This document shows, piece after piece, positions 8,087-18,143 of a stretch of DNA of 38,487 bases (the first letter of the stretch is position 1; each line of letters opens with the position of its first letter). A program made the translations under genes and the position numbers. The stretch is from JBBDIX01 sp040880235 (GTDB lineage Bacteria; Actinomycetota; Nitriliruptoria; Nitriliruptorales; Nitriliruptoraceae), in assembly GCA_040880235.1 (NCBI GenBank), contig JBBDIX010000019.1, forward strand, positions 1-38,487. The letters are read 5' to 3'. The notes below the pieces were generated by a model that was not told where the DNA came from, did no database searches, and worked only from the letters and a program-made list of their open reading frames with translations.

Positions 8087-8229
8087 CCGGGGCGCGCACA
8101 CCGTCCGATCGCGTGGCGCGTTATCGTTGGCATGGCCACCTGCGGGCATCCCGCCCGGGAGCTGGAGCCGGCGCGACCGGTTGCGCGCGCTGATCACCAC
8201 CCACTGCTCGTCGACGAAGGCCTGGTTGC

Positions 8230-8793
8230 ATGGATTTGGAGGGTGTCCCGCCGTCCTGTCGCGACGACATCGAGGATGTGCTGTTCGACGCGCCGACGAT
8301 CGCGCATCGCATCGACGAGCTCGCGGCCCGTGTCGACGCCGACTACGCCGATCGTGATCTCCTGCTCGTCGGGGTCCTCAAGGGTGCGGTGTTCGTCATG
8401 GCCGATCTGGCTCGTCGACTCTCGGTACCCGTCGCGATGGACTTCATGGCCTGTTCGTCCTACGGCTCGGCGACGACCTCGTCGGGCACCGTGCGGATCC
8501 TCAAGGACCTCGACACCGACATCGAGGGCCGTGACGTGCTCATCGTCGAGGACATCGTCGACTCGGGACTGACGCTCGACTACCTCGTCAAGAACCTGCG
8601 GTCGCGCAGGCCCGCGTCCATCGAGGTCCTCGCGCTGCTCACCAAGCCCAGTCGGCGGGAGGTCGAACTGCCGATCCGGTACGTCGGATTCGAGATCCCC
8701 GACGTGTTCGTCGTGGGGTTCGGGCTCGACTTCGCCGAGCGTTACCGTGACCTTCCGGGCATCGTCTCGCTGCGCCCCGAGGTGTACTCCTGA
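8230..8793 (+). CDS. hpt: Hypoxanthine (hypoxanthine-guanine) phosphoribosyltransferase
   Basis: A 187-residue cytosolic purine salvage enzyme that joins PRPP to hypoxanthine or guanine, forming IMP or GMP. The PRPP-binding loop is VEDIVDSGLTL (106-116). LLLVGVLKGAVFVMADL (45-61) and DFMACSSYGSATTSSG (71-86) are the other family blocks. Length is normal. The ATG at 8230 has GAAGG (8216-8220) nine bases ahead, an acceptable but modest ribosome site. The 143-base upstream gap holds a possible TATCGT (8122-8127) but no convincing -35. Its place between tilS and ftsH is conserved in actinobacteria. Confidence 0.93.
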   Translation: MDLEGVPPSCRDDIEDVLFDAPTIAHRIDELAARVDADYADRDLLLVGVLKGAVFVMADLARRLSVPVAMDFMACSSYGSATTSSGTVRILKDLDTDIEGRDVLIVEDIVDSGLTLDYLVKNLRSRRPASIEVLALLTKPSRREVELPIRYVGFEIPDVFVVGFGLDFAERYRDLPGIVSLRPEVYS

Positions 8794-8857
8794 CGGTAGC
8801 CTCGCTGGACCTGCCGTCCTGTGTCGTCCGGTCCACCCTCCGAGAGGTGCCCACCGC

Positions 8858-10873
8858 GTGAAAACCGGCCAGCGTCTCCTGCGTGGTCCCCTGCCGTGGA
8901 TCATCGCGCTCGCTGCCGCGCTGTGGATCGCGGTCAGCTTCATGCAGGCTGCGGCCGCACCCGCCGACCTGACGTGGTCCGAGTTCCAGAACTCCGTCGA
9001 GGCCGGGCAGCTGCAGGGACAGGACCTCGAGGTCACCACCATCGGCAACCGCTCGGAACGCATCGAGGGGCAACGCCGGGTGGGCGGATCGACGGTCGCG
9101 TTCACCACGACCTACAACCCGGAGGTCAACGGTCCCCAGATCCGTGCCTGGATCGACCGCGGCCGGATCGGTGCCGTCCAGTTCGACTCGGAGCAGTCGG
9201 GTGCCCTGACCACGGTCCTGGCCACGGTGCTGCCGTTCATCCTCATCCTTGTCGTGTTCTTCCTGCTCATGCAGAACATGCAGGGCGGCGCGGGCCGTGG
9301 CGTCATGCAGTTCGGCAAGTCGAAGGCCAAGCAGGTCTCCAGGGATGCACCGAAGGTCACGTTCGACGACGTCGCCGGGGCCGACTCGGCCGTCGAGGAA
9401 CTGCGCGAGATCAAGGAGTTCCTCGAGACTCCGCAGAAGTTCCAGGCCATGGGTGCGAAGATCCCCAAGGGTGCGCTGCTCTTCGGTCCGCCGGGAACCG
9501 GCAAGACCCTGCTCGCGCGCGCCGTCGCCGGGGAGGCCGGGGTCCCGTTCTTCTCGATCTCCGGGTCGGACTTCGTCGAGATGTTCGTCGGCGTCGGGGC
9601 CAGCCGTGTCCGCGATCTGTTCGAGCAGGCGAAGGCCAGCGCGCCCGCGATCATCTTCGTCGACGAGATCGATGCGGTGGGACGCCACCGCGGTGCCGGG
9701 ATGGGTGGCGGCCACGACGAGCGTGAGCAGACCCTGAACCAGCTGCTCGTCGAGATGGACGGCTTCGACGTGCGCACCGCGGTGATCGTGCTCGCCGCGA
9801 CGAACCGTCCCGACATCCTCGACCCCGCGCTGCTGCGCCCGGGCCGCTTCGATCGTCAGATCGTCGTCGACCGTCCCGACCTCGAGGGCCGCAAGGCGAT
9901 CCTCAAGGTGCACGCCAAGGGCAAGCCCCTGGCGGACGACGTCGACCTCGAGGTGATCGCCCGGCAGACCCCGGGCTTCACGGGTGCCGACCTGGCCAAC
10001 CTCGTCAACGAGGGCGCGATCCTGGCCGCCCGGTTCGACAAGAAGGAGATCACCGCGTCCGAGCTCGCCGAGGCGATCGACCGGGTGATCGCGGGCCCGC
10101 AGCGCCGGACGAAGCTGATGAGTGACCGGGAGCGCCAGATCACCGCCTTTCACGAGGCCGGGCATGCCATCGTGGGGCATGCCCTGCCACACTCGGACCC
10201 GATCCACAAGATCACGATCATCCCGCGAGGTCGTGCCGGCGGGTACACGATGGCGTTGCCCACCGAGGATCGTTCCTACGCCACGCGTGGCGAACTCGTC
10301 GACAAGCTCGCGATGATGCTCGGCGGTCGCGTCGCCGAGGAGCTCAAGATCGGCGACATCACCACCGGGGCCTCCAACGACATCGAGAAGGCCACGCAGC
10401 TGGCCCGGGAGATGACCACCCAGTACGGGATGAGCCATCGACTGGGTCCGATCCGGCTCGGACGCACCGAGTCGCAGCCGTTCCTCGGGCGCGACTTCGG
10501 GCACGAACCGGACTACTCCGCGCAGGTGGCGTTCCAGATCGACGAGGAGGTCCGTGCCCTGCTCGACGAGGCGCACGACGAGGCGCTCGAGATCCTCGTG
10601 GAGAACGACGACGTCCTCGAGGCGCTCGCGACCCGGCTGCTCGAGGTGGAGACCGTCGAGGGAGACACGCTGAAGGAGGTCCTCGGTCCGACCCGTGACC
10701 GGCCGAGTCGTGCAGCCGTCGCGCCGGTCTCCGACGATCCCGCCGCGGCGATCGCGGCCCTGCGCCGCGTCGGGGTCAACGGACACGGGGGACCTCACGG
10801 CAACAGCCGAGCATCGGACGATGGATCGAACGAGGACCCATCCGCACAGACGTCGGCATCGAAGCGAACGTGA
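8858..10873 (+). CDS. ftsH: ATP-dependent zinc metalloprotease FtsH
   Basis: A 671-residue membrane-anchored AAA+ protease that degrades misfolded membrane proteins and selected cytosolic regulators as a hexamer. One N-terminal membrane helix (about 13-31), an extracytoplasmic domain and a second helix (about 118-138) are followed by the AAA+ module: Walker A GPPGTGKT (210-217), Walker B IIFVDEID (265-272) and the second region of homology around VLAATNRPDILD and RPGRFDR. The zinc site is HEAGH (432-436), and GASNDIEKAT supplies the third ligand. The GTG at 8858 is preceded by GAGAGG at 8842-8847. The open frame continues upstream into hpt, but that extension is not FtsH-like. A strong hairpin begins inside its stop codon. 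Confidence 0.95.
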   Translation: MKTGQRLLRGPLPWIIALAAALWIAVSFMQAAAAPADLTWSEFQNSVEAGQLQGQDLEVTTIGNRSERIEGQRRVGGSTVAFTTTYNPEVNGPQIRAWIDRGRIGAVQFDSEQSGALTTVLATVLPFILILVVFFLLMQNMQGGAGRGVMQFGKSKAKQVSRDAPKVTFDDVAGADSAVEELREIKEFLETPQKFQAMGAKIPKGALLFGPPGTGKTLLARAVAGEAGVPFFSISGSDFVEMFVGVGASRVRDLFEQAKASAPAIIFVDEIDAVGRHRGAGMGGGHDEREQTLNQLLVEMDGFDVRTAVIVLAATNRPDILDPALLRPGRFDRQIVVDRPDLEGRKAILKVHAKGKPLADDVDLEVIARQTPGFTGADLANLVNEGAILAARFDKKEITASELAEAIDRVIAGPQRRTKLMSDRERQITAFHEAGHAIVGHALPHSDPIHKITIIPRGRAGGYTMALPTEDRSYATRGELVDKLAMMLGGRVAEELKIGDITTGASNDIEKATQLAREMTTQYGMSHRLGPIRLGRTESQPFLGRDFGHEPDYSAQVAFQIDEEVRALLDEAHDEALEILVENDDVLEALATRLLEVETVEGDTLKEVLGPTRDRPSRAAVAPVSDDPAAAIAALRRVGVNGHGGPHGNSRASDDGSNEDPSAQTSASKRT

Positions 10874-10910
10874 GTGCCGACCCGTCTCGACGCCCGACGG
10901 GTCGGCACTC
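10872..10910 (+). terminator. 15-bp hairpin at the ftsH stop codon, before folE
   Basis: GAGTGCCGACCCGTC (10872-10886) and GACGGGTCGGCACTC (10896-10910) are exact reverse complements around a 9-base loop. The left arm starts at the second base of the ftsH TGA (10871-10873), and the right arm ends eight bases before the folE ribosome site GAGGAG (10919-10924). It has no T tract. It could be a terminator that separates ftsH from the folate operon, an attenuator, or an RNA 3'-end stabiliser. Confidence 0.6.
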
Positions 10911-10930
10911 GCCGTCGTGAGGAGCCCCGC

Positions 10931-11515
10931 GTGACCATCCCGACACCCGCAGGATTCGATCACGACCGGATCCGTGCCGCGGTCCGCATGCTGCTCGAGG
11001 CGATCGGGGAGGACCCCGATCGTCCCGGCATCGTCGACACCCCCGAGCGGGTCGCCCGCGCCTACGACGAGATCTTCTCCGGGTTGCTCGTGGATCCGGC
11101 CGACGTGCTGTCGGTCACGTTCGACGAGTCGCACGACGAGATCGTCATGATGCGCGACATCCCCTTCCACTCGATGTGTGAGCACCATCTGGTGCCGTTC
11201 CACGGCACCGCCCACGTCGCCTACCTGCCGAACGACGCAGGTCAGATCACGGGCCTGTCGAAGCTCGCCCGGCTCGTCGACGTGTGCGCGCGACGGCCGG
11301 GCCTGCAGGAACGCATGACGACGATGATCGCCGACGCGATGGAACGGGCGCTCGACCCGCGAGGGGTGATGGTCGTCGTCGAGGCGAGGCACCTGTGCAT
11401 GGAGATGCGCGGCATCCGCAAGTCCGGTGCGGTGACCGTCACCTCGGCCGTTCGTGGGCGGTTCCGCAAGGATCCGGCGACCCGCGCCGAGGCCATGACG
11501 CTGCTGCGCGGCTGA
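10931..11515 (+). CDS. folE: GTP cyclohydrolase I
   Basis: A 194-residue enzyme catalysing the first step of tetrahydrofolate synthesis, GTP to 7,8-dihydroneopterin triphosphate plus formate. Zinc ligands are C83 and H86 in SMCEHHLVPF and C156 in ARHLCMEMRG. TPERVARAY (37-45) and ITGLSKLARLVDVCARR are family hallmarks. The GTG at 10931 is chosen because GAGGAG (10919-10924) lies six bases ahead. The frame is open back to 10874, but that stretch overlaps the hairpin. It heads the run folE-folP-folB-folK, as in mycobacteria (Rv3609c-Rv3606c). Confidence 0.94.
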   Translation: MTIPTPAGFDHDRIRAAVRMLLEAIGEDPDRPGIVDTPERVARAYDEIFSGLLVDPADVLSVTFDESHDEIVMMRDIPFHSMCEHHLVPFHGTAHVAYLPNDAGQITGLSKLARLVDVCARRPGLQERMTTMIADAMERALDPRGVMVVVEARHLCMEMRGIRKSGAVTVTSAVRGRFRKDPATRAEAMTLLRG

Positions 11516-11535
11516 TCGCCGAGGTCGGGCGGCGG

Positions 11536-11565
11536 TTCCCGATCGGCAGGCCTGCGCCCTACCCT
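11536..11565 (+). promoter_or_regulatory. Candidate internal promoter ahead of folP
   Basis: TTCCCG (11536-11541), an 18-base spacer and TACCCT (11560-11565) lie in the 68-base gap between folE and folP. The predicted start near 11572 would give a very short leader. It would allow folP-nadC to be transcribed apart from folE. Confidence 0.33.
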
Positions 11566-11583
11566 CGTGCCACCTGACGGCAG

Positions 11584-12570
11584 GTGCCCGACGTGGCCGA
11601 TTCCGACCCCTCCATCTCCGGCCCGATCGCTCGGGCCGGCGCCGATGTGGACGCGCCCGCAACGACCCCGGAGCCGCTCGCCCTCCCGGACGTGTGGACC
11701 CCGGCCGGCGTCCTGCCGACCTCCCGCCGGACCGTCGTCATGGCGGTGCTCAACGTCACCCCGGACTCGTTCTCGGACGGTGGCACCCACTTTCGGCCCG
11801 GTGACGCCACTCCGGCGGTCGAGGCAGGGCTCGCACTGGTCGAACAGGGCGCGGACGTCGTCGACGTGGGCGGGGAGTCGACCCGTCCCGGCGCCGTGCC
11901 CGTCGACGCCGACGAGGAACTCCGCCGCGTGCTCCCCGTCGTCCGTGGCCTCACCGACGCCGGGGTGATGGTGTCGATCGACACCGCAAAGGCCGTCGTC
12001 GCCCGCGCCGCCGTGGAGGCTGGCGCTGCACTCGTCAACGACGTCTCTGCGGGATCACTCGATCGCGACCTGCTGCCCACCGTTGCCGACCTCGACGTCG
12101 CGTACGTGCTGATGCACATGCAGGGCACGCCGCGCACCATGCAGGTCGACCCCCACTACGACGACGTCGTGACCGACGTGCGCGATCACCTCGCAGGCCA
12201 CCTGACGCGACTGGAGGCGCTGGGGATCGCGCGCGAACGGGTGATCGTCGACCCGGGCATCGGTTTCGGCAAGACCGTCGCGCACAACCTCGAACTCCTG
12301 CGTCGCCTTCGGGAGCTGACGACCCTCGGCCGCCCGGTGCTCGTCGGCGCCTCGCGCAAGTCGTTCCTCGGCCACCTCACGGGCCAGTCCGATCCGTCCC
12401 GGCGCACGGCGGCCTCGGTCGCCGCGGCGACGCTCGCGGTCGCCAACGGCGCATCGATCGTTCGAGTCCACGACGTGCATGAGACCTGCGACGCTGTTGC
12501 CGTCGCTGACGCCGTCCGCCGCCCCGCGACCCTTGACGGATCGCCGAGATCGGGAGCCAACCGTGAGTGA
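11584..12570 (+). CDS. folP: Dihydropteroate synthase
   Basis: A 328-residue TIM-barrel enzyme that condenses 6-hydroxymethyl-dihydropterin pyrophosphate with p-aminobenzoate; the target of sulfonamides. Signatures are VLNVTPDSFSDGG near residue 55, GADVVDVGGESTRPG, a central VNDVSAG, and the C-terminal GASRKSFLG and SIVRVHD. About 45 N-terminal residues before the first strand are proline- and alanine-rich and longer than usual. The start is not settled: GTG 11584 is used here, but GTG 11593 has a GGCAGG (11579-11584) at better spacing. The end overlaps the folB start by eight bases, giving translational coupling. Confidence 0.93.
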   Translation: MPDVADSDPSISGPIARAGADVDAPATTPEPLALPDVWTPAGVLPTSRRTVVMAVLNVTPDSFSDGGTHFRPGDATPAVEAGLALVEQGADVVDVGGESTRPGAVPVDADEELRRVLPVVRGLTDAGVMVSIDTAKAVVARAAVEAGAALVNDVSAGSLDRDLLPTVADLDVAYVLMHMQGTPRTMQVDPHYDDVVTDVRDHLAGHLTRLEALGIARERVIVDPGIGFGKTVAHNLELLRRLRELTTLGRPVLVGASRKSFLGHLTGQSDPSRRTAASVAAATLAVANGASIVRVHDVHETCDAVAVADAVRRPATLDGSPRSGANRE

Positions 12571-12925
12571 CCGCATCGCGATCCGTGGCATCGAGGCGTT
12601 CGGTCACCACGGGGTGTTCGACCACGAGACGCGCATCGGCCAGCGGTTCGTCGTCGATGTCGCGCTCGACCTCGACCTGTCCGCGGCGGCCGCGAGCGAC
12701 CAGCTGCGCGACACCGTCGACTATGGGCACCTCGCCGCACGGGTCGTGGAGGTGGTCACCGGGGAACCCGTCGCACTCATCGAACGGCTGGCGGCACGCA
12801 TCGCCGACGAGTGTCTCGTCGACACGCGTGTCACGTCGGCGACGGTGACCGTCCACAAGCCTGCGGCCCCCCTGCCCGTCGCCGCTGCCGACGTCGAGGT
12901 CACCGTCACCCGGAGCCGCCCGTGA
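12563..12925 (+). CDS. folB: Dihydroneopterin aldolase
   Basis: A 120-residue enzyme that cleaves dihydroneopterin to 6-hydroxymethyl-dihydropterin and glycolaldehyde. Family features are RIAIRGIEAFGHHGVFDHE near the start, with the conserved HHGV and E, then the DTVDYG block (residues about 51-56) and the ALIERLAARIADECL helix. The GTG at 12563 is eight bases inside the end of folP. The frame is open further upstream within folP but without homology. The stop overlaps the folK start (GTGA). Length and order are as in other actinobacterial fol operons. Confidence 0.92.
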   Translation: MSDRIAIRGIEAFGHHGVFDHETRIGQRFVVDVALDLDLSAAAASDQLRDTVDYGHLAARVVEVVTGEPVALIERLAARIADECLVDTRVTSATVTVHKPAAPLPVAAADVEVTVTRSRP

Positions 12926-13569
12926 CCGACCGGACGTCCACCCCGACCGTCACCGCGTTCCTCGGACTCGGGGCGAACGTCGGTGACGCGCTGGCCACAC
13001 TCGAGGCGGCGGTGTGGGCGATCGACGACATCGACGGTGTCGCCGTGGATGACACGTCCGCCGTGTACCGAACGCCGCCGTGGCCCCCGGCCGACGACCC
13101 GCGTGCCGTGGCACAGGACGACTTCCTCAACCTGGTGGTCCGGGTCGTCACCTCGCTGGCCCCCCACGAACTGCTCGCCCAGACCCAGCTGGTGGAGGCG
13201 GCGTTCGGCCGGGACCGTGGTGCCGAGGTCCGGTGGGGACCGCGGGTGCTCGACATCGACGTGCTCCTGTACGGGGACGTGGTACTCGACGGCGACGAGC
13301 TGGTGGTCCCGCACCCCCACCTGACCGAACGGGCCTTCGCGCTCCTTCCGCTGGCCGAGATCCATCCCGGGGGCCATCTGCCCGACGGACGTCGCGTCGC
13401 GGCGCTGCTGACGGCGTGTCCGGGCATGGACGCGATCGAACTGGATGTTCGACTGTCGGACGTCCCGGGCCGACGCATCGAACGTCCGGAGGGCCCGACC
13501 GGGCCGCGCGCGTCGTTCGACCGTCCAGAGCGCGACGCCCTGTCTCGTGAGCACGGAGACGCACGATGA
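12922..13569 (+). CDS. folK: 2-amino-4-hydroxy-6-hydroxymethyldihydropteridine pyrophosphokinase
   Basis: A 215-residue kinase that transfers pyrophosphate from ATP to 6-hydroxymethyl-dihydropterin, feeding FolP. The HPPK signature RWGPRVLDIDVLLYG (104-118) with the metal-binding D111 and D113 is clear. LGLGANVGD opens the fold, and PHPHLTERAFALLPLAEI is the conserved C-terminal block. About 40 further residues rich in arginine follow the HPPK domain, slightly longer than the minimal enzyme. The GTG at 12922 overlaps the folB stop, and its own stop overlaps the next start in ATGA. Confidence 0.93.
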   Translation: MTDRTSTPTVTAFLGLGANVGDALATLEAAVWAIDDIDGVAVDDTSAVYRTPPWPPADDPRAVAQDDFLNLVVRVVTSLAPHELLAQTQLVEAAFGRDRGAEVRWGPRVLDIDVLLYGDVVLDGDELVVPHPHLTERAFALLPLAEIHPGGHLPDGRRVAALLTACPGMDAIELDVRLSDVPGRRIERPEGPTGPRASFDRPERDALSREHGDAR

Positions 13570-14456
13570 CGCGGTTGGGCATCGTCGGTCCCGGCAGAGC
13601 CGGCACGTTGCTGGCCACCGCCGCGTCACGAGCCGGCTGGCGCGTGGTCGGGATCGCCGGTGGATCCGACGGTTCCGCGTCTGCCCTGCAGGCGCTGGTC
13701 GCCGGAGTCCGGCGGTGCGAGACGCCCGTGCAGCTCGCCGACATGGTCGACACCCTCGTGCTCGCGGTTCCCGACGACCGGATCGCTGGCGTCGCCGGCG
13801 AACTCGCCGTGTCGGACCGGCTCGGGGAGTCGCACCGGGTCGTGCACCTGTCGGGTGCCCACGGTCTGGACGTGCTGCGACGGGTGGCGCTGACCGGGGC
13901 ACGCATCGCCGCGTGCCATCCGGCGATCACGATCCCGTCGGGAGCCACGGACCCCGACCTGCTCGTGGGTGCCGCCTGGGGTGTGTCGTGTGCGTCGATC
14001 GACCGCGACTGGGTGGGGCGGCTCGTCACCGACCTCGGAGGCGACGTGGTCGAGGTCCCCGACGCGCGTCGTCCGCTGTACCACGCCGCGCTCACGGTCG
14101 GTTCGAACGGGGTGGGTGCCGCGGTGGCCACTGCCCGGCAACTGCTGCTCGCGGCACGGATCGACCATCCGGATCGGCTGCTCGGCCCACTGATCGAAGC
14201 CAGTGCCGCCAACGTGCTGGCCGAGGGCGCCTCGTCGCTCACCGGGCCGGTGGTCCGGGGCGACGTCGGCACGATCGCGTCGCACCTCGACGCGATCGGC
14301 GGGGGTCGGCTCGCGGACGCGTATCGTCTGCTCCAGCGTGCGGTGCTGTGCCAGGTGGAGGTCGGGCTCGATGCGTCCCGCGCCGCCGAACTGGCTGCAC
14401 TGCTCGAGTCCCGAGGCGAAGATCGACGCGAACGGTCCGATGGAGGTGGCTCGTGA
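13566..14456 (+). CDS. Rossmann-like DUF2520 protein
   Basis: A 296-residue cytosolic protein with an N-terminal dinucleotide fold, GIVGPGRAG (residues 5-13), and a C-terminal all-helical half. It belongs to the Rossmann-like/DUF2520 family (Mycobacterium Rv3603c is the positional equivalent) and resembles NADP-dependent ketopantoate or pyrroline-carboxylate reductases in overall plan. DTLVLAVPDDRI and CHPAITIPSG are the conserved blocks. Its fixed place directly before panC suggests a link with pantothenate metabolism, perhaps as a reductase, but the reaction is not established. It is coupled at both ends: ATGA with folK and GTGA with panC. Confidence 0.85.
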   Translation: MTRLGIVGPGRAGTLLATAASRAGWRVVGIAGGSDGSASALQALVAGVRRCETPVQLADMVDTLVLAVPDDRIAGVAGELAVSDRLGESHRVVHLSGAHGLDVLRRVALTGARIAACHPAITIPSGATDPDLLVGAAWGVSCASIDRDWVGRLVTDLGGDVVEVPDARRPLYHAALTVGSNGVGAAVATARQLLLAARIDHPDRLLGPLIEASAANVLAEGASSLTGPVVRGDVGTIASHLDAIGGGRLADAYRLLQRAVLCQVEVGLDASRAAELAALLESRGEDRRERSDGGGS

Positions 14457-15421
14457 GGTGTGTGACCACCGTCGCCCAGGTGCGCGCACGGGTGGCCGAC
14501 GCACGCGCCACCGGCGCTGTCGTCGGGTTCGTCCCGACCATGGGCGCACTGCACGACGGCCACCTGTCCCTGATCAGGATCGCTGCGGGCCGGGCCGACC
14601 TGGTGGTCGTGAGCATCTTCGTCAACCCGAACCAGTTCGACCGGCCGGACGACCTCGACCAGTACCCGAAGGATCTCGACGCCGACCTCGAGGTGCTCGA
14701 ACGTCTCGACGTGCCGGTCCCCGTCGTCGTCTTCGCGCCCGAGGCCCTCGAGATGTATCCGCCCGGGGCGGCGACGACGGTCGCGGTCGGCCGGCTGACC
14801 GAGACGCTCTGCGGGCGCAGTCGCCCGGGCCACTTCGACGGGGTGGCCACCGTGGTCACGCGCCTGCTCGAGATCGTGCGCCCCGACCTTGCGGTGTTCG
14901 GCCACAAGGATCGTCAGCAGCTCGCGGTGGTGCGCCGGCTGGTCGAGGACCTGGCACTCGACGTGGAGATCGTCGGCGGGCCCACCGTTCGAGAGCCCGA
15001 TGGCCTGGCGATGTCGAGTCGCAACGCCCTGCTCGACGCGTCCGAACGGGACCGGGCACGCCGGGTCGTGGCCGCGCTCGCGGTCGCCGTCGACACCGCA
15101 CGTCGGCAGCGTGCGCAGGGGACCCTCGATCCGCACGAGCTGCGCACGGTGACGGCCGCGACGCTCGACGGGCTCGACGTGGACTACGCAGACGTCGTCG
15201 ACCCCGACACGTTCGCCGCACTCGATGCGCCCGTCACGGGTGACGGGCGGGTGCTCGTCGCCGTGGCCGTCCACGTCGGCGGGGCCCGGCTCATCGACAA
15301 CGTGCTGATCGGCGCACCGGACGAGGAGGCGGCCGTGCTCGCGCACGCCGGGGCCGTGGTCCCGACGGGCGCCACACCAACGGGAGCGACGTCGGACGAC
15401 GGATCGGGCGGTCGGTCGTGA
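14453..15421 (+). CDS. panC: Pantothenate synthetase (pantoate-beta-alanine ligase)
   Basis: A 322-residue enzyme that joins pantoate and beta-alanine using ATP, via a pantoyl-adenylate. Class I nucleotidyltransferase motifs are seen: TMGALHDGHLSL near the N-terminus (HIGH-like), FVNPNQF, VFGHKDRQQL and LAMSSRNALL (KMSKS-like). Roughly 25 extra residues at the C-terminus are alanine/glycine/threonine-rich. The GTG at 14453 overlaps the previous stop and has GGAGG (14442-14446) six bases ahead; GTG 14462 is a weaker choice. The end overlaps nadC. No panD follows, unlike the mycobacterial arrangement. Confidence 0.93.
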   Translation: MRCVTTVAQVRARVADARATGAVVGFVPTMGALHDGHLSLIRIAAGRADLVVVSIFVNPNQFDRPDDLDQYPKDLDADLEVLERLDVPVPVVVFAPEALEMYPPGAATTVAVGRLTETLCGRSRPGHFDGVATVVTRLLEIVRPDLAVFGHKDRQQLAVVRRLVEDLALDVEIVGGPTVREPDGLAMSSRNALLDASERDRARRVVAALAVAVDTARRQRAQGTLDPHELRTVTAATLDGLDVDYADVVDPDTFAALDAPVTGDGRVLVAVAVHVGGARLIDNVLIGAPDEEAAVLAHAGAVVPTGATPTGATSDDGSGGRS

Positions 15422-16281
15422 TGGCCGCGGACGCGGCGGCCGTGGCCCTGGTCAACCGAGCTCTCGAGGAGGACCTGGCGCAGGGGGTCGACGTCACGTC
15501 GGTCGCGACGGTGCCCGACGACGCGGCGGGCAGCGCGACATTGGTGGCGCGCGCCGACGGGGTCGTCGCCGGCCTGGACCTCGTCGCGGAGGTGTACCGG
15601 CAGGTGGACGAACGGGTGACCGTCGAGCGGATCGCCGCAGACGGTGACCGGGTCACCCGAGGCGACGTTGTGGCGCGGGTGGACGGGCCGCTTCGCGCGA
15701 TCCTGACCGGCGAGCGCACCGCCCTGAACCTGGTCACCCACCTGTCAGGGGTCGCGACGGCCACGCGTGCGCACGTGGATGCCGTCGCCGGTACGGGCTG
15801 CGCCGTGCGCGACACCCGCAAGACCACACCCGGCATGCGCCTGCTGGAGAAGGCTGCGGTGCGGGCCGGGGGTGGCGTCAACCATCGGGTCGGCCTGTTC
15901 GACGGACTGCTCGTCAAGGACAACCACGTGGTCGCCGCCGGATCGGTCACTGCCGCGACGCGAGCAGCACTCGACGCGGCCGACGGCCTGCCCGTCCAGG
16001 TCGAGGTGGACGACCTCGACCAGCTCCGGGAGGCGATCGACGCGGGCGCGCGCGACGTGCTGCTCGACAACTTCACACCCGACCTCGTGCGCCAGGCCGT
16101 CACGATCGTGCGGGCACTGGAGTCGGTGCACGGGCGCATCCTGCTCGAGGCGTCGGGGACCCTGCGGCTCGACACCGTCCGCGAGTACGCCGAGGCAGGC
16201 GTCGACCGGGTGTCGGTCGGGGCCATCACCCACTCGGCGCCTCAGCTCGACCTCGCGCTGGACATCCAGCCGACCCGCTGA
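15418..16281 (+). CDS. nadC: Nicotinate-nucleotide pyrophosphorylase (quinolinate phosphoribosyltransferase)
   Basis: A 287-residue enzyme of NAD synthesis that converts quinolinate and PRPP to nicotinate mononucleotide with loss of CO2. Key blocks are VRDTRKTTPGMRLLEK, GGGVNHRVGLFDGLLVKDNH and VEVDDLDQL, then LLDNFTP and LEASGTL, with the C-terminal VDRVSVGAITHSAP. Length is typical. It starts by GTG 15418 overlapping the panC stop, or by ATG 15421; both give the same protein but for one residue. It follows panC where mycobacteria have panD and coaX. nadA and nadB are not in the window. Confidence 0.94.
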   Translation: MMAADAAAVALVNRALEEDLAQGVDVTSVATVPDDAAGSATLVARADGVVAGLDLVAEVYRQVDERVTVERIAADGDRVTRGDVVARVDGPLRAILTGERTALNLVTHLSGVATATRAHVDAVAGTGCAVRDTRKTTPGMRLLEKAAVRAGGGVNHRVGLFDGLLVKDNHVVAAGSVTAATRAALDAADGLPVQVEVDDLDQLREAIDAGARDVLLDNFTPDLVRQAVTIVRALESVHGRILLEASGTLRLDTVREYAEAGVDRVSVGAITHSAPQLDLALDIQPTR

Positions 16282-16366
16282 GGAGCCCCACCTCGGGAGC
16301 CGGGGCGGTCGGTAGCGGGACGGGCCCGTGTACCGTTCGGGCGTTCCACGATCCGGGAAGGTGTGC

Positions 16367-17941
<1,575 letters not shown>

Positions 17942-18143
17942 CGGCGCCGCGGCCGACGTTCGCGAGACGCCGTGATCAGCTCGCGGGCGGCGGGTCTGGC
18001 CATCTGGGGGACAGATCGGAGCCGAACAGGCTGAGATCTCTGGCGGACAGGGGTCGACACTGGCACGCTGGGTTACGATCCCTGTCCAGCCCAGATCTGC
18101 ATGGATCGTCGCCGGCAGCAGCCCCACGCGGAAAGACGAGCGC

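Noticed and set aside
8076..8092. CCCCG/CGGGG stem around the tilS stop codon
   Set aside because: Five base pairs only, with a seven-base loop holding the stop codon; too weak to call a terminator.
6326..8200. 624-codon minus-strand frame over tilS
   Set aside because: Histidine/arginine/glycine-rich shadow without any family feature; tilS on the other strand is certain.
8639..11662. 1007-codon open frame on the minus strand across ftsH and folE
   Set aside because: It is antisense to two certain genes, has arginine/glycine/aspartate-rich composition typical of high-GC shadow frames, and no recognisable motif.
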